Shown here one piece after another: positions 1 to 8,177 of a DNA stretch of 31,763 bases. The notes below the pieces were generated by a model, which saw only the letters and a program-made list of their open reading frames with translations, was not told the origin of the DNA and did not search any database. Position 1 is the stretch's first letter, and each line of letters starts with the position of its first letter. The DNA is from Candidatus Thorarchaeota archaeon. Its GTDB lineage: Archaea; Asgardarchaeota; Thorarchaeia; Thorarchaeales; Thorarchaeaceae. A program made the translations under genes and the position numbers. The stretch spans positions 1 through 31,763 of the forward strand of contig RDOF01000031.1 in NCBI GenBank assembly GCA_011365025.1, in the 5' to 3' direction.

Positions 1-2
1 CA

Positions 3-479
3 AATCCATTTATTCGAGCCATCATATTCAACGCCGGATTGACTACAACGGGCGTTCTGCTTTTTCTGATGGCCTTGATTTTCATCAAGCGTCTCAAAGA
101 CATGCCAACCCAAATTGCACTGCTTCCCTTTGTATTGGCTTCAGTTTTTCTTACTGCAATAGGCGTGTTCTCTGAGAACTTTGGTGAAATTCATTTTCAA
201 GTTTCAGTTGGGCTCTTTGCGAGCTTTCCATTTGCAATGTGGTTCGTTGGTTTGTCTTGGCTTAGATTTCCAAGGCTAAGATGGTTTAGTGTTGTTTCGC
301 TGCTGCTTCCCTTTCTCTCGGTTTACATCTGGTGGGGCACTTTCAACAATGCTGTCCCTTGGACTGGAATGGCAATTCCTGAGATTCTCACTGCACTAAC
401 CGCCATTATTTGGGTGTGGGTGGTTCTCTGGTTGGAAGTGAAGGGGTCTCTCAGCCATCTGTTTCCAACTGAAGTGTAG
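3..479 (+). CDS. DUF998-like multi-pass membrane protein (3' part)
   Basis: The frame is open from the left edge of the window, so the true start lies outside; the first internal start-like codon is the TTG at 39. The visible ~158 residues hold about five hydrophobic segments separated by short loops, so it is an integral membrane protein. The pattern of an Asn-Pro-Phe near the visible start, an 'IFNAGL' helix, a 'GVFSENFGEIHF' loop and a late 'AIPEI' motif matches my memory of archaeal DUF998 (PF06197) proteins, whose function is unknown. It ends just before a hairpin shared with the convergent beta-helix gene. The family call is moderately sure; no substrate or role can be inferred. Confidence 0.75.
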   Translation, partial: NPFIRAIIFNAGLTTTGVLLFLMALIFIKRLKDMPTQIALLPFVLASVFLTAIGVFSENFGEIHFQVSVGLFASFPFAMWFVGLSWLRFPRLRWFSVVSLLLPFLSVYIWWGTFNNAVPWTGMAIPEILTALTAIIWVWVVLWLEVKGSLSHLFPTEV

Positions 480-493
480 GCCAAAAGAATAGT

Positions 494-519
494 AGGAATC
501 CCCTAGGGCAGGGATTCCT
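494..519. terminator. Bidirectional hairpin terminator between convergent genes
   Basis: Perfect 9-bp stem (AGGAATCCC 494-502, GGGATTCCT 511-519) with an 8-nt loop, followed on the plus strand by a T-rich run (TTTCTTCTATTCTATTC). It sits between the stop of the DUF998-like gene (479) and the stop of the minus-strand beta-helix gene (530), so it may serve both. Confidence 0.6.
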
Positions 520-529
520 TTCTTCTATT

Positions 530-3500
530 CTATTCTGCCCCTGAACGCCTCCTTAACATGATGACGGCCAGAATCAAAACCACAGCTCCTGCGGCACTAC
601 CTACTATAATCAAGAGCACCGTTGGATCTATTGGCACCTCGATAGTAGTCACTACTACCGTAACAGAGTCGCTTACAGAGTTGCCCCCAATGTCGGTGAC
701 CGTGATTGTATAGGTATGCGGACCAAGAGCCAGTCCATCACAATTCACGACTATGACCTCTCCACTAGCGTTCCAGACTCCCGTTCTAATCACGGTTCCA
801 TCCAAGCTGATGCTATAGCTTGCCGGACCAAGATCCGAGGCGGTCCAATTGATTGAATGCCCTGTGCTTCCCAAATCGTAGGTGAAGTCGGTCGGGCTAG
901 TTATTGTTGGGGCGATGGTGTCGTCGATAGTCACAACGAAGGTCCCGCTTGCGTACACACCGTAAACGTTGTAGACGCGGACATCAAGTCTGTACTCTCC
1001 CAATGGGAGAAACGTATCGCTGCTAATGAGTCCAGTGGCGCTTACGGAGAAGTACTCCGTACCGTTCATCCACCAGAGAACAACGGGCGCAACTGGTGCA
1101 GGTGTGGATACACTGACCTGCTGGTTTAGAGCGGTTCCGTATTCAAGGAATTCGTCTCTGGGCTCCACAATCCACGTCGGCGGTGTGGGTATGTATACCA
1201 ATGGATGCAGGTCCTGCTCGGGATCAAATCCACTAGTCATGTATGGTGTGTCTCCAATGCCGTCCCCATTACCATCAGTGCCTCCATAATCAGACCAGTA
1301 GTTGTAGTCAAAGAGGATTTGAGGCAAATTGACCTCAACAAATGCGCTCTCGTAGTTATCAAGGAATATATTCCATGTCACGGTAACATAGCCAAAGTGG
1401 GTTGCCACGCCTCGCGTATTATCGGCAAAGGTATTGTTTGTGATTAGACATCCAGAGGTACTATCGTCGATCTCTATGCCTGTTGCCGTATATTCGATTG
1501 TGTTGTGGTCGAGCGTATCGTTTTGCCCATAGATGTAGGCTCCCAAGCTGGAATTGCTTATTGAGTTATGACTAAAGCGATTTCTCCCACAATCATTTGC
1601 GTCAATTCCGTAATTGGCATTGAATTCGATGTTGTTTCGTTCGAGAGTCAAATCATAGCTATCCGCTAGGTAGATGCCTCCCCCTGAATTATGGGATATC
1701 ATGTTCTCTGAAAATGTGCATTCGGAAACACCTTCTAAGTGAATTCCCTCAGTGGAATTGGCGAATGTATTGTGAGTGTACTCATTGAAATGAGCGAAGA
1801 TGGATGGCAGAGCCCAGCCCTCCCATCCGCTGTAGTTTGCCACCTCATTTTCACTGATTGCAGAATAATTGGTGCTAAATATGCCAATCCCATAGCCCTG
1901 ACCAAATGCCACTAGATTCTTGGTCACAGTGGCGTGATGTGAGGCCTCAAGAACGATTCCGTCAATCCCTCTTGTGATGACATTCTCCGTGATGATTCCG
2001 TAAGGGGAACTATCGAAATGAATTCCGACCACAAACTCAAGGAAGCCCTCCGTTGTGGTGCAGTTATTTTGCGATACAGTACAATACGTTGACGATTCAA
2101 TATGGATGTTTGATGCAGGCTCCCCATTGTCTATGCATGTGTTGTTGAATATGTCTGCATAATGCGAATCTAATGTGCTGATCCCAATGCTGCCATCTCT
2201 GCATGTATTGGACTCGACCTGTGTATAGTTCGAATGCTCCAGCGATATTCCGTAGTAGTTGTTTATGCAGTAGTTATTAATGACAACGTCTCCGACAGAA
2301 TTGTACGCCACGACTCCCACCTCAGAGCCAAGCCCATCGCAGAGGTTGTTGTCGACCAGATTGCTTGTACAAGTATCAAGGATAATTGCACCACCGTAGT
2401 ACGTGCAATTGTTGCCAACAATAACATTGCTTGCGCTTTCGAAAACGCAAATCATGACCTCTATCTCATAGAAATCGTTATCCTTTATGGTCGTGAAGTT
2501 GCTAGACTCAAGAAGTACCCCGCACCAATCATTCGACGAAGCTATGTAGTTAGCTTCGACGAGGTTGTCATAGGAATTGAGTATGCGGATCTCAAGCCCG
2601 TTGTGCCAGCAGAAGTTGTCTATTATGCTATTCTCCCAGCAATCATTCACATAGATGCCTGCTAGATTGTTTGACTCACAGAAGTTGAGTTCGATAGTGT
2701 TGTGTGAACACGCTAAGTTCAGAATGATTCCCTCTGCTCCGCTGTCCACAACTGTGTTGTCGTAAACGATGTTGTAGTCTGACTCCCAATACAGCCCTAT
2801 CCCCCACTGGTTTCCACCACACAAATTGCCCTCGACCGTATTGCCACTAGACCTTTCTAGATACACGCCGTCCCAGTTTAGTACACAGGTGTTGTTTACA
2901 ATGACTCCACCTGTAGATTGGTCGAAGAATATAGCCGCCCTGCTTTGGTTTGAGATTGTATTCTGGTTCACTTCTATTCCATCGCAACCAGTCACCAATA
3001 TGCCAATGTAGCTGTCAAGGCATGTATTATTGAAGAGGACTCCATTCACCACAGACGACAAAACAATGCCTTGTGCAAAGGTCGAATTGCTTTGAATGGT
3101 GCAGTGCCTAACGATGAAATGCTCATCTGTGTTCGAAATACTAATCGCGGTGTCTGAATGAGTCACATTAATGGCTAAATTCTCTATTATGTACGGAGTG
3201 CCAGGCGAACCATCCCCGGGCCACCCCTGCGTATCGAAGTCGCTATTGCTGCTTATGACAATCGGGTCGTGAGGTGTCCCGTCGAAACTCAGTTCAGGCA
3301 TATCGAATTCTAAGCTGGCAGGCTCGCAATGCGCAAGACTCCAGAGATTGTTTCTCTCCATTGAGTCTACAAATGATGCTGTCTTCTCTTCCTCCCAATA
3401 GAAGGTTCTCAGAGCATCAAAGCTTGACCTTCCATCATCCAGTCTTGGATTGCCAAGAACCGTTTCACGTACCCCAAGCGCCGAGTTGTTCACTTCTTGA

Positions 3501-3598
3501 CTTGAAACATGCAACCCCGGTGTCAAACAGAGCGACATGGTCAACAAACCCAGAAGAATGACACAGCCAACTACTCCTGATAGTTTCCTCTCATTCAT
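530..3598 (-). CDS. Surface-anchored right-handed beta-helix (NosD/PbH1) protein
   Basis: A 1022-residue secreted protein. Residues ~1-35 are a signal peptide (basic start, hydrophobic core). From ~110 to ~790 run many ~22-24 residue repeats rich in Asn, Gly and hydrophobics, of the type 'GI.L..S....I..N.C..N..GI', the hallmark of parallel beta-helix repeats (PbH1/NosD, PF05048/PF13229). This is followed by a Gly/Asp-rich loop ('DGNGDGIGDTPY'), then roughly 170 residues of Ig/cadherin-like beta sandwich, and finally one membrane helix with a basic RRR tail. Such folds usually bind or cleave polysaccharide; no catalytic site is recognised here, so adhesion or glycan binding is only inference. 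The start is supported by an AGGAG about 9 nt upstream. It is a single gene transcribed toward the shared hairpin at 494-519. Confidence 0.9.
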   Translation of the reverse strand: MNERKLSGVVGCVILLGLLTMSLCLTPGLHVSSQEVNNSALGVRETVLGNPRLDDGRSSFDALRTFYWEEEKTASFVDSMERNNLWSLAHCEPASLEFDMPELSFDGTPHDPIVISSNSDFDTQGWPGDGSPGTPYIIENLAINVTHSDTAISISNTDEHFIVRHCTIQSNSTFAQGIVLSSVVNGVLFNNTCLDSYIGILVTGCDGIEVNQNTISNQSRAAIFFDQSTGGVIVNNTCVLNWDGVYLERSSGNTVEGNLCGGNQWGIGLYWESDYNIVYDNTVVDSGAEGIILNLACSHNTIELNFCESNNLAGIYVNDCWENSIIDNFCWHNGLEIRILNSYDNLVEANYIASSNDWCGVLLESSNFTTIKDNDFYEIEVMICVFESASNVIVGNNCTYYGGAIILDTCTSNLVDNNLCDGLGSEVGVVAYNSVGDVVINNYCINNYYGISLEHSNYTQVESNTCRDGSIGISTLDSHYADIFNNTCIDNGEPASNIHIESSTYCTVSQNNCTTTEGFLEFVVGIHFDSSPYGIITENVITRGIDGIVLEASHHATVTKNLVAFGQGYGIGIFSTNYSAISENEVANYSGWEGWALPSIFAHFNEYTHNTFANSTEGIHLEGVSECTFSENMISHNSGGGIYLADSYDLTLERNNIEFNANYGIDANDCGRNRFSHNSISNSSLGAYIYGQNDTLDHNTIEYTATGIEIDDSTSGCLITNNTFADNTRGVATHFGYVTVTWNIFLDNYESAFVEVNLPQILFDYNYWSDYGGTDGNGDGIGDTPYMTSGFDPEQDLHPLVYIPTPPTWIVEPRDEFLEYGTALNQQVSVSTPAPVAPVVLWWMNGTEYFSVSATGLISSDTFLPLGEYRLDVRVYNVYGVYASGTFVVTIDDTIAPTITSPTDFTYDLGSTGHSINWTASDLGPASYSISLDGTVIRTGVWNASGEVIVVNCDGLALGPHTYTITVTDIGGNSVSDSVTVVVTTIEVPIDPTVLLIIVGSAAGAVVLILAVIMLRRRSGAE

Positions 3599-3686
3599 CA
3601 GAGAAAATCTCCTAACCTGATACTTCCTGAAATGACCAAAGGAATTTCTAAACTTTTCTAGAGGCGCTTAGAATGACTCACGTGTG

Positions 3687-4664
3687 TCAGGTTAGGCTTG
3701 GAATGGCCTTTTTGGCAAAGCCCTCCATCATTTCTTTCTCCTTTTCATACGGGAATAGCATTTGGAAGTGAGAGAAACCCATTTCAATAAGGCGCTGATA
3801 GTTATCCACTATTTCATCGGCACTTCCCGCCCAAGCTCCAGGAAGTGCTGCTTGTTTCTCCAAGTATTCCTTGACCGAGATGCCCTGTTCCGACGCTCTT
3901 TTCTGGTTGAAGGAATCAATCTGGCGCTGGTCATCGCTTATCATGCAGTATCCAAGAAATGTCTTGGTGATTGAATCATACTCCCTTCCAGCATCTCTGC
4001 AATGTTCCTTCAAGGCAGCAAGTAGCCTGTCCAGACGATTTGTAGCCCAAGGCGAGAAGTTGCTCATGTTTCCGTATTTGGCAACCATCTTCAGGGTTCT
4101 CTTTTCACCGTGGCCTCCGATGAGAATTGGCGGATGTGGCTTTTGTACTGGTTTTGGAGCAAAGACCGCTTCATTGAGTTTATAATATCTGCCCTCGAAT
4201 GTTGCCCTTTCCTCTCCCCAAAGCTTCAAGATGACCTGAATGGCCTCTTCAAGTCTATCCATTCGTTCCTTGAGAGATGGGAAATCGAATCCATACGCGA
4301 GATACTCGCTTTCCTTCCAGCCAGCTCCAATTCCAAGAATCAGTCTGCCCTGAGAAATATGGTCAAGTGTCGCCGAAATCTTAGCTAGAAGCGCAGGATG
4401 ACGGTATGAATTGCAGCTCACAAGTACTCCCAGTTGCATTCTACTGGTTTTCATAGCCAGTGCAGTAAGCAGCGTCCAAGCTTCGAGGCTGTTTGTGTTT
4501 GCAGCGTTTCTGTCCTTGAAGAAGTGGTCACATGTCCATAAAGAGCTGTACCCGAGCCGCTCAGCCTTGAGTGTGATTTCTTCTATGGTCTTGTAATCGA
4601 AACCAAACAATGGTTCGAAGTGGATTCCAAACCTGACACTCATCAGTTTCACTAAGCTACACAT
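3687..4664 (-). CDS. LLM-class (F420-dependent type) oxidoreductase
   Basis: A 325-residue luciferase-like TIM-barrel protein (PF00296). It begins, after a few residues, with 'RFGIHFEP' and carries 'LWTCDHFF', 'LGVLVSCNSYRHPALLAK', 'GAGWKESE' and 'PILIGGHGEKRTLK', typical of archaeal and actinobacterial F420-dependent members. These transfer hydride between F420 and an organic substrate, or act as flavin monooxygenases; the substrate cannot be told from sequence. The length is normal for the family. The more likely start is the ATG at 4643 (MSVRFGIHFE), because the extra seven residues from 4664 are not typical of the family and neither start has a clear Shine-Dalgarno. It stands alone between the beta-helix gene and the small zinc-ribbon ORF. 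Confidence 0.85.
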   Translation of the reverse strand: MCSLVKLMSVRFGIHFEPLFGFDYKTIEEITLKAERLGYSSLWTCDHFFKDRNAANTNSLEAWTLLTALAMKTSRMQLGVLVSCNSYRHPALLAKISATLDHISQGRLILGIGAGWKESEYLAYGFDFPSLKERMDRLEEAIQVILKLWGEERATFEGRYYKLNEAVFAPKPVQKPHPPILIGGHGEKRTLKMVAKYGNMSNFSPWATNRLDRLLAALKEHCRDAGREYDSITKTFLGYCMISDDQRQIDSFNQKRASEQGISVKEYLEKQAALPGAWAGSADEIVDNYQRLIEMGFSHFQMLFPYEKEKEMMEGFAKKAIPSLT

Positions 4665-4807
4665 GGCAGCGGCGCGGGAAATATCTTCCTTGGCATCCGC
4701 TAGTCTAGCAGAAAACCATTGGTCCTCAAAAACAGGTCATCCCCTGCTGTTCGTCAGGAACCACGGGAAGTCCATTATGTGATAGTACTCCCCGTGAAAC
4801 GGGAACA

Positions 4808-4897
4808 TTAGAGACTCTCAGTCATTGGATGCCCACAGTTGGGGCAGGTAGACGCCTTAGGTGAAATCCCTGTCTTTCCGCAGTACTCGCAGGTCAT
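4808..4897 (-). CDS. 29-residue zinc-ribbon mini-protein or split C-terminal domain
   Basis: Reading the minus strand from the ATG at 4897 gives 29 residues with two knuckles, CEYC near the start and CPNCGHP near the end, i.e. a complete CxxC...CxxC zinc ribbon. Its ATG directly follows the TAA of the upstream membrane protein (stop 4900-4898) and is in the same reading frame, so a single stop codon separates the two. Many archaeal membrane proteins carry such a zinc ribbon fused through a Pro-rich linker, and the upstream protein ends in just such a linker (PTPAPPP). It could therefore be a coupled mini-gene, a readthrough extension, or the C-terminal domain cut off by a nonsense mutation. 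Confidence 0.6.
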   Translation of the reverse strand: MTCEYCGKTGISPKASTCPNCGHPMTESL

Positions 4898-5347
4898 TTA
4901 ATCCAACGGAGGCGGAGCAGGTGTGGGTATTCTCGGTTCATCATAAACGCCCTGTTTCATTGCATTTCTCAGTGCGAATGCTCCTGCGATGATTGCGACT
5001 ATGCCCGCCAATCCCCCCGGAAACCCTGGTGGAAATGGAAGTTCCATTATTCCAATTATGAAAGCTGCTAGTCCCAGTGTGAATCCGCAGATGCATGCGT
5101 CAGCATACTCCACTGATTGACGGTACCATCCTCCTCCGATGCTTCTTTGCGTCACTCCTTCATATCCTACACCCAAGAATGCCATCCCTGCCGCCACAAG
5201 AAATAGGGCCGCAAAGAGTCCAATAATTGGGGCGATCCAGCTTGTGTCATGAATATTCGCGGCAACGATTGCTTGAATGCCTTCGAGTATTGCTGCGAAG
5301 ACAAAGAGATATCCGGCTTTCTTTGATTTCACGAATCTATATACCAT
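4898..5347 (-). CDS. Small four-helix membrane protein with Pro-rich tail
   Basis: A 149-residue protein with four predicted membrane helices (approx. residues 12-32, 38-62, 82-103, 110-128) and a short cytosolic tail PRIPTPAPPPLD. I do not recognise the family. The start is well supported by AGGAGG about 8 nt upstream of the ATG at 5347. The Pro-rich tail ends in TAA, and the next in-frame codon is an ATG opening a zinc ribbon (4808-4897); the two may be one interrupted gene or a coupled pair. It is divergent from the next small membrane protein at 5522. Confidence 0.7.
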   Translation of the reverse strand: MVYRFVKSKKAGYLFVFAAILEGIQAIVAANIHDTSWIAPIIGLFAALFLVAAGMAFLGVGYEGVTQRSIGGGWYRQSVEYADACICGFTLGLAAFIIGIMELPFPPGFPGGLAGIVAIIAGAFALRNAMKQGVYDEPRIPTPAPPPLD

Positions 5348-5521
5348 TAACCACTCCTCCTTTTACGCGAATGATTGAAATGGCGGTACTTCGGAGGTTC
5401 CCTACAACTTCTCCGAGAATTCTCCATTCGCTGTAAGTCACTAGTTCAATAGGAGTCGGACCCTCGAATGCATCGGCAATGCGTAGAAAAGGACCTTTGT
5501 TCACGAGATTCTTGATGCGTC

Positions 5522-5944
5522 ATGCGAAATCGAGATCCCTTCTTGCTTTGTCTTATTTCAGGTCTCATTCTGATTGCTGTCGGATATAATGAAGGAACCG
5601 GAACAATTGCTCTGATTTACGGCTTTCTCAACGCCATACCTGCACTTGATCCTATATTCCCACTTATCGGAATCATTCTATTCATTCTCTGGGTTATTGC
5701 TTGGCTTGGTGGAATTGCAATTATCATTGGAGGGATTCTTCTAACAGTTCGTCATGTTCGACTCGGAAAATGGATTATCGCAATTGCAGCAGGGTTTGGA
5801 ATCATCAGCTTAGTCCTGGTGGTATTCTGGGTGACTTGGAATTCAGGTTTGGCCGGTCTACTTGTTCTAACGTGGCTGATTATGCATACCGCTTGGGCAT
5901 TTGCGCTCCTCTTGACGATAGTCGCCCGTCATAGTGCAAAGTAA
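5522..5944 (+). CDS. Small hydrophobic membrane protein, unknown
   Basis: A 140-residue protein with about four membrane helices (approx. residues 7-24, 45-75, 84-107, 112-134) and almost no soluble part; it begins MRNRDPF and ends with a basic ARHSAK, suggesting a cytosolic C-terminus. No family is recognised. It is divergent from the 4898-5347 membrane protein, with about 175 bp between them for promoters. No clear Shine-Dalgarno precedes the ATG, so the start is moderately supported. Confidence 0.65.
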   Translation: MRNRDPFLLCLISGLILIAVGYNEGTGTIALIYGFLNAIPALDPIFPLIGIILFILWVIAWLGGIAIIIGGILLTVRHVRLGKWIIAIAAGFGIISLVLVVFWVTWNSGLAGLLVLTWLIMHTAWAFALLLTIVARHSAK

Positions 5945-5946
5945 GC

Positions 5947-6063
5947 ATGATTTGGGAGAGGTTCTTGGAAAAGCCAAAATGGAAGAATCCGCCGCCTTGT
6001 AAGGGACACTTGTTGCTATTCCCGGGATTCACTGAAACCCCAAACTGGGGACGACTATGTTGA
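5947..6063 (+). CDS. Possible 38-residue ORF, weak
   Basis: An ATG two bases after the preceding stop (5942-5944) opens a 38-residue frame rich in Trp and Pro (MIWERFLEKPKWKNPPPC...). The tight spacing would suit translational coupling, but there is no recognisable domain and the frame is short enough to be chance. The rest of the gap to 6246 holds only the TATA-like box at 6201. Confidence 0.2.
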   Translation: MIWERFLEKPKWKNPPPCKGHLLLFPGFTETPNWGRLC

Positions 6064-6200
6064 TACCGCTATTTGATAATCCTCTGGGCTGGGCTGACGG
6101 CTCTGCTAACGAAGGTCAATCATTTTAGAGTACTTGCAGGAATTTGGTGTCTGCGGTCTAGTGAATCGCTGGCATAAAGGGTGTGCGTCGAGCATACCTG

Positions 6201-6208
6201 TTATAATC
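6201..6208 (+). promoter_or_regulatory. TATA-like box of the amidotransferase-like gene
   Basis: TTATAATC lies about 40 nt before the GTG at 6246, and an AGGTGA (6235-6240) sits 5 nt before that GTG, implying a short leader carrying the ribosome site. Confidence 0.35.
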
Positions 6209-6245
6209 ATCCTACACACATATTCCATTCATCCAGGTGATTACT

Positions 6246-7205
6246 GTGCGAAGACAAGTTTTCCTCTTCCTTGTGATCCTCGTATTGGTGCCCCTTTCAT
6301 TTATGCCAAAGCCTCAAATTGTCGCGGCTCAGTCAGAATCTGCGCCCAGCAGGACGGATTTGGACGGGATTAACGTTGCTGTTTACTTGGATGAGGGTGC
6401 ACTTGCCTCCAGTGCCTTCGCACTCATCAATATGTTTGAATGGATGAATGCAACCGCCGAGTACATAGATGCGGAGGAAATTCAAGCTGACGCTTTGGAC
6501 AATTATGACATTGTTGCATTTCCAGGGGGCTCAACATACCACTACAACCTTCAGCTAGAAGCTCTTGGACGGACGAAGATTAAGGACTTCGTGGCAAACG
6601 GCGGTTCTTACTTTGGAATCTGTGGTGGATCAATGCTGGGGACTCATACCACGGGTCTTGGCCTGTTTAATGGGTTCTACAGTGGCTCCATTTGGGGAAC
6701 TGACATATATCTGATGGACCTCGCTGTGAACAGAACCTCAACCGGACCGGATCTATCAGAAGAGCCGGAAAACTACTCGACTATGTACTGGGGGTCGGCA
6801 TACTTCTACGGAGATGGCATGTCTGAGGCAATCCCAGTAATGACATATCCAGATAGCGGACGACCTGCTATGCTTACGTGCAGATATGAGCTGGGCACGG
6901 TGTTTCTCTCAAGTCCTCACCCGGAATATGAGGAGGGCGATGAAAGAGATGGTACTTCCTTTTGTGACGAACTTAATGACCCTGATTCTGAGTGGGGTCT
7001 GCTCCTCAAAGTGTCAATCTGGCTCATAGAAACCGCTGAAACCGAATCGACAGAAACTACGACCACAACAACAACCACAACCACTACTATAACGACCGAT
7101 GGATTTCCTAACCTTGCTCCATTTATTCTGGGAGCGAGTTTCATCGGCGTGGCCTTTGCAGCGTCTATTGTCTTTCTATGGTCGCGAAGGATTGGGAAAT
7201 CCTAG
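6246..7205 (+). CDS. Surface-anchored class-I glutamine-amidotransferase-like protein (active-site Cys present)
   Basis: About 319 residues. A signal peptide (VRRQVFLFLVILVLV...) is followed by a flavodoxin-like domain resembling the N-terminal domain of biotin-protein ligase (BPL_N, PF09825) and class-I amidotransferases: 'NYDIVAFPGGS', the nucleophile elbow 'GGSYFGICGGS' (Cys126), and 'SSPHPE' (His225-x-Glu227), giving a plausible Cys-His-Glu triad. A Thr stalk (11 consecutive Thr plus ITT) and one C-terminal membrane helix with a basic end follow, so the domain should lie outside the cell. The GTG at 6246 is preferred over the GTG at 6237 because AGGTGA lies 5 nt before it. The substrate is unknown; peptide, amide or cell-envelope hydrolysis is inference. 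A paralog lacking the Cys is at 17258-18337. Confidence 0.8.
   Translation: MRRQVFLFLVILVLVPLSFMPKPQIVAAQSESAPSRTDLDGINVAVYLDEGALASSAFALINMFEWMNATAEYIDAEEIQADALDNYDIVAFPGGSTYHYNLQLEALGRTKIKDFVANGGSYFGICGGSMLGTHTTGLGLFNGFYSGSIWGTDIYLMDLAVNRTSTGPDLSEEPENYSTMYWGSAYFYGDGMSEAIPVMTYPDSGRPAMLTCRYELGTVFLSSPHPEYEEGDERDGTSFCDELNDPDSEWGLLLKVSIWLIETAETESTETTTTTTTTTTTITTDGFPNLAPFILGASFIGVAFAASIVFLWSRRIGKS
7056..7097 (+). repeat. Thr-codon low-complexity tract (stalk)
   Basis: Fourteen codons, all ACN except one ATA, encode the Thr stalk of the surface protein; a likely O-glycosylated spacer between ectodomain and membrane. Confidence 0.8.
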
Positions 7206-7230
7206 GTGATGCTATCAAAAGTGAGAAAGG

Positions 7231-7252
7231 GACCCTGCAGCAAGGCAGGGTC
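7231..7252 (-). terminator. Hairpin terminator, copy 1 of a repeated element
   Basis: Perfect 8-bp stem GACCCTGC/GCAGGGTC with a 6-nt loop. Read on the minus strand it is followed by CCTTTCTCACTTTTGA, suiting the minus-strand gene ending at 7327. The same stem and downstream TTTCTC recur at 8142-8163. A second 7-bp hairpin (TAGATGG 7273-7279 / CCATCTA 7290-7296) lies in the same gap. Confidence 0.6.
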
Positions 7253-7326
7253 GTAGCATAATTCTACCAAGGTAGATGGTCAAGAGATTCCATCTATCTA
7301 TTTCATACTCTGATGTTGGCTCACAC

Positions 7327-7986
7327 TCAGTTCCAGCTAGTTTCAGGATTGACAGCCGGCATTCTATGGGGGTCAAGAAATCCGATTCTCTTGTTCCTCA
7401 CCAAGTAAAGAATCAATGCAAAGCCAACAGCACCGTAGAGTGCATATAGTTTGAAGGTGTCATATGCAATTTGGAACTCATCTCGTCCCTCCGCTTGATC
7501 CTGCGTTAGCTTGACATCAACACGGCGGCCTGTGTTCGTGGAGACACGAATAGTGTAATCATCAGGAGCAATGTTGATTGATTCATAGCCATATTCAGTC
7601 TTAACCGACCAAGATGTCGATTCAATGGTGACAACCGTTGAATCTATGAGTGTACTTCCTTTGTAGAACCCAACCGTCACTCGCGTTGTTTCGACTATGG
7701 TCATTCTGTATGAACATTGAATCCTTACCCTTGGCGCAAACCATGGTTCAGGTTCCACGGTATAGGGATAGGAACTGACCGAGCTATTGAATTCAGCAAT
7801 GTTACTGCCGGGATCAATACCATTCTCTCCCGGGGCCTGAATGAAAAGAAATAACAGCGTTATGGCAACCAGAAAGAAACCTAGACCCAATCGCCTATGT
7901 TTCAGGAATGTATTTGACTTGAACACAAGGATTACTGCAAGACTTAGCACTGCTAATTCTATCCCGATAAACACAAAGCCCATCAT
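7327..7986 (-). CDS. Membrane protein with extracytoplasmic beta domain, unknown
   Basis: A 219-residue protein with two N-terminal membrane helices (approx. 3-22 and 32-50), a ~120-residue mostly beta region with Thr/Val-rich strands (approx. 65-175), and a third helix near 180-197 ending in a basic cytosolic tail. No conserved family is recognised. The middle region probably folds as a beta sandwich outside the membrane (inference). The ATG pair at 7986/7983 leaves the exact start uncertain. The gene is bracketed by two copies of the same terminator hairpin. Confidence 0.65.
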   Translation of the reverse strand: MMGFVFIGIELAVLSLAVILVFKSNTFLKHRRLGLGFFLVAITLLFLFIQAPGENGIDPGSNIAEFNSSVSSYPYTVEPEPWFAPRVRIQCSYRMTIVETTRVTVGFYKGSTLIDSTVVTIESTSWSVKTEYGYESINIAPDDYTIRVSTNTGRRVDVKLTQDQAEGRDEFQIAYDTFKLYALYGAVGFALILYLVRNKRIGFLDPHRMPAVNPETSWN

Positions 7987-8141
7987 AGCATTCTACACAG
8001 AGTCTGATTTGCAGTCGCGGTAGATATTTCTTTTCATCATACTTGGAAGTGTGGTTGGCGTGGTATGTGCTGTAGCAATCGTCCTAATACAGTCAAGAAG
8101 GTATGATGGTTCTTAGACAGGGTCTTCAAAAATAAGAGAAA

Positions 8142-8163
8142 GACCCTGCACCAGAGCAGGGTC
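8142..8163 (-). terminator. Hairpin terminator, copy 2 of a repeated element
   Basis: The same 8-bp stem as at 7231-7252 (GACCCTGC/GCAGGGTC, 6-nt loop), followed on the minus strand by TTTCTCTTATTTTTG. It lies 15 nt after the stop of the Fe-S protein gene (8178), in the position of an intrinsic terminator. Confidence 0.75.
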
Positions 8164-8177
8164 AAAGATCGACTTTA

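Noticed and set aside
4791..4803. Small hairpin CCCGT/ACGGG
   Set aside because: Five bp only, 3-nt loop and no T tract on either strand.
7056..7097. ACN-rich tract as a CRISPR or satellite repeat
   Set aside because: It is in frame and encodes the Thr stalk; no regular spacer units.
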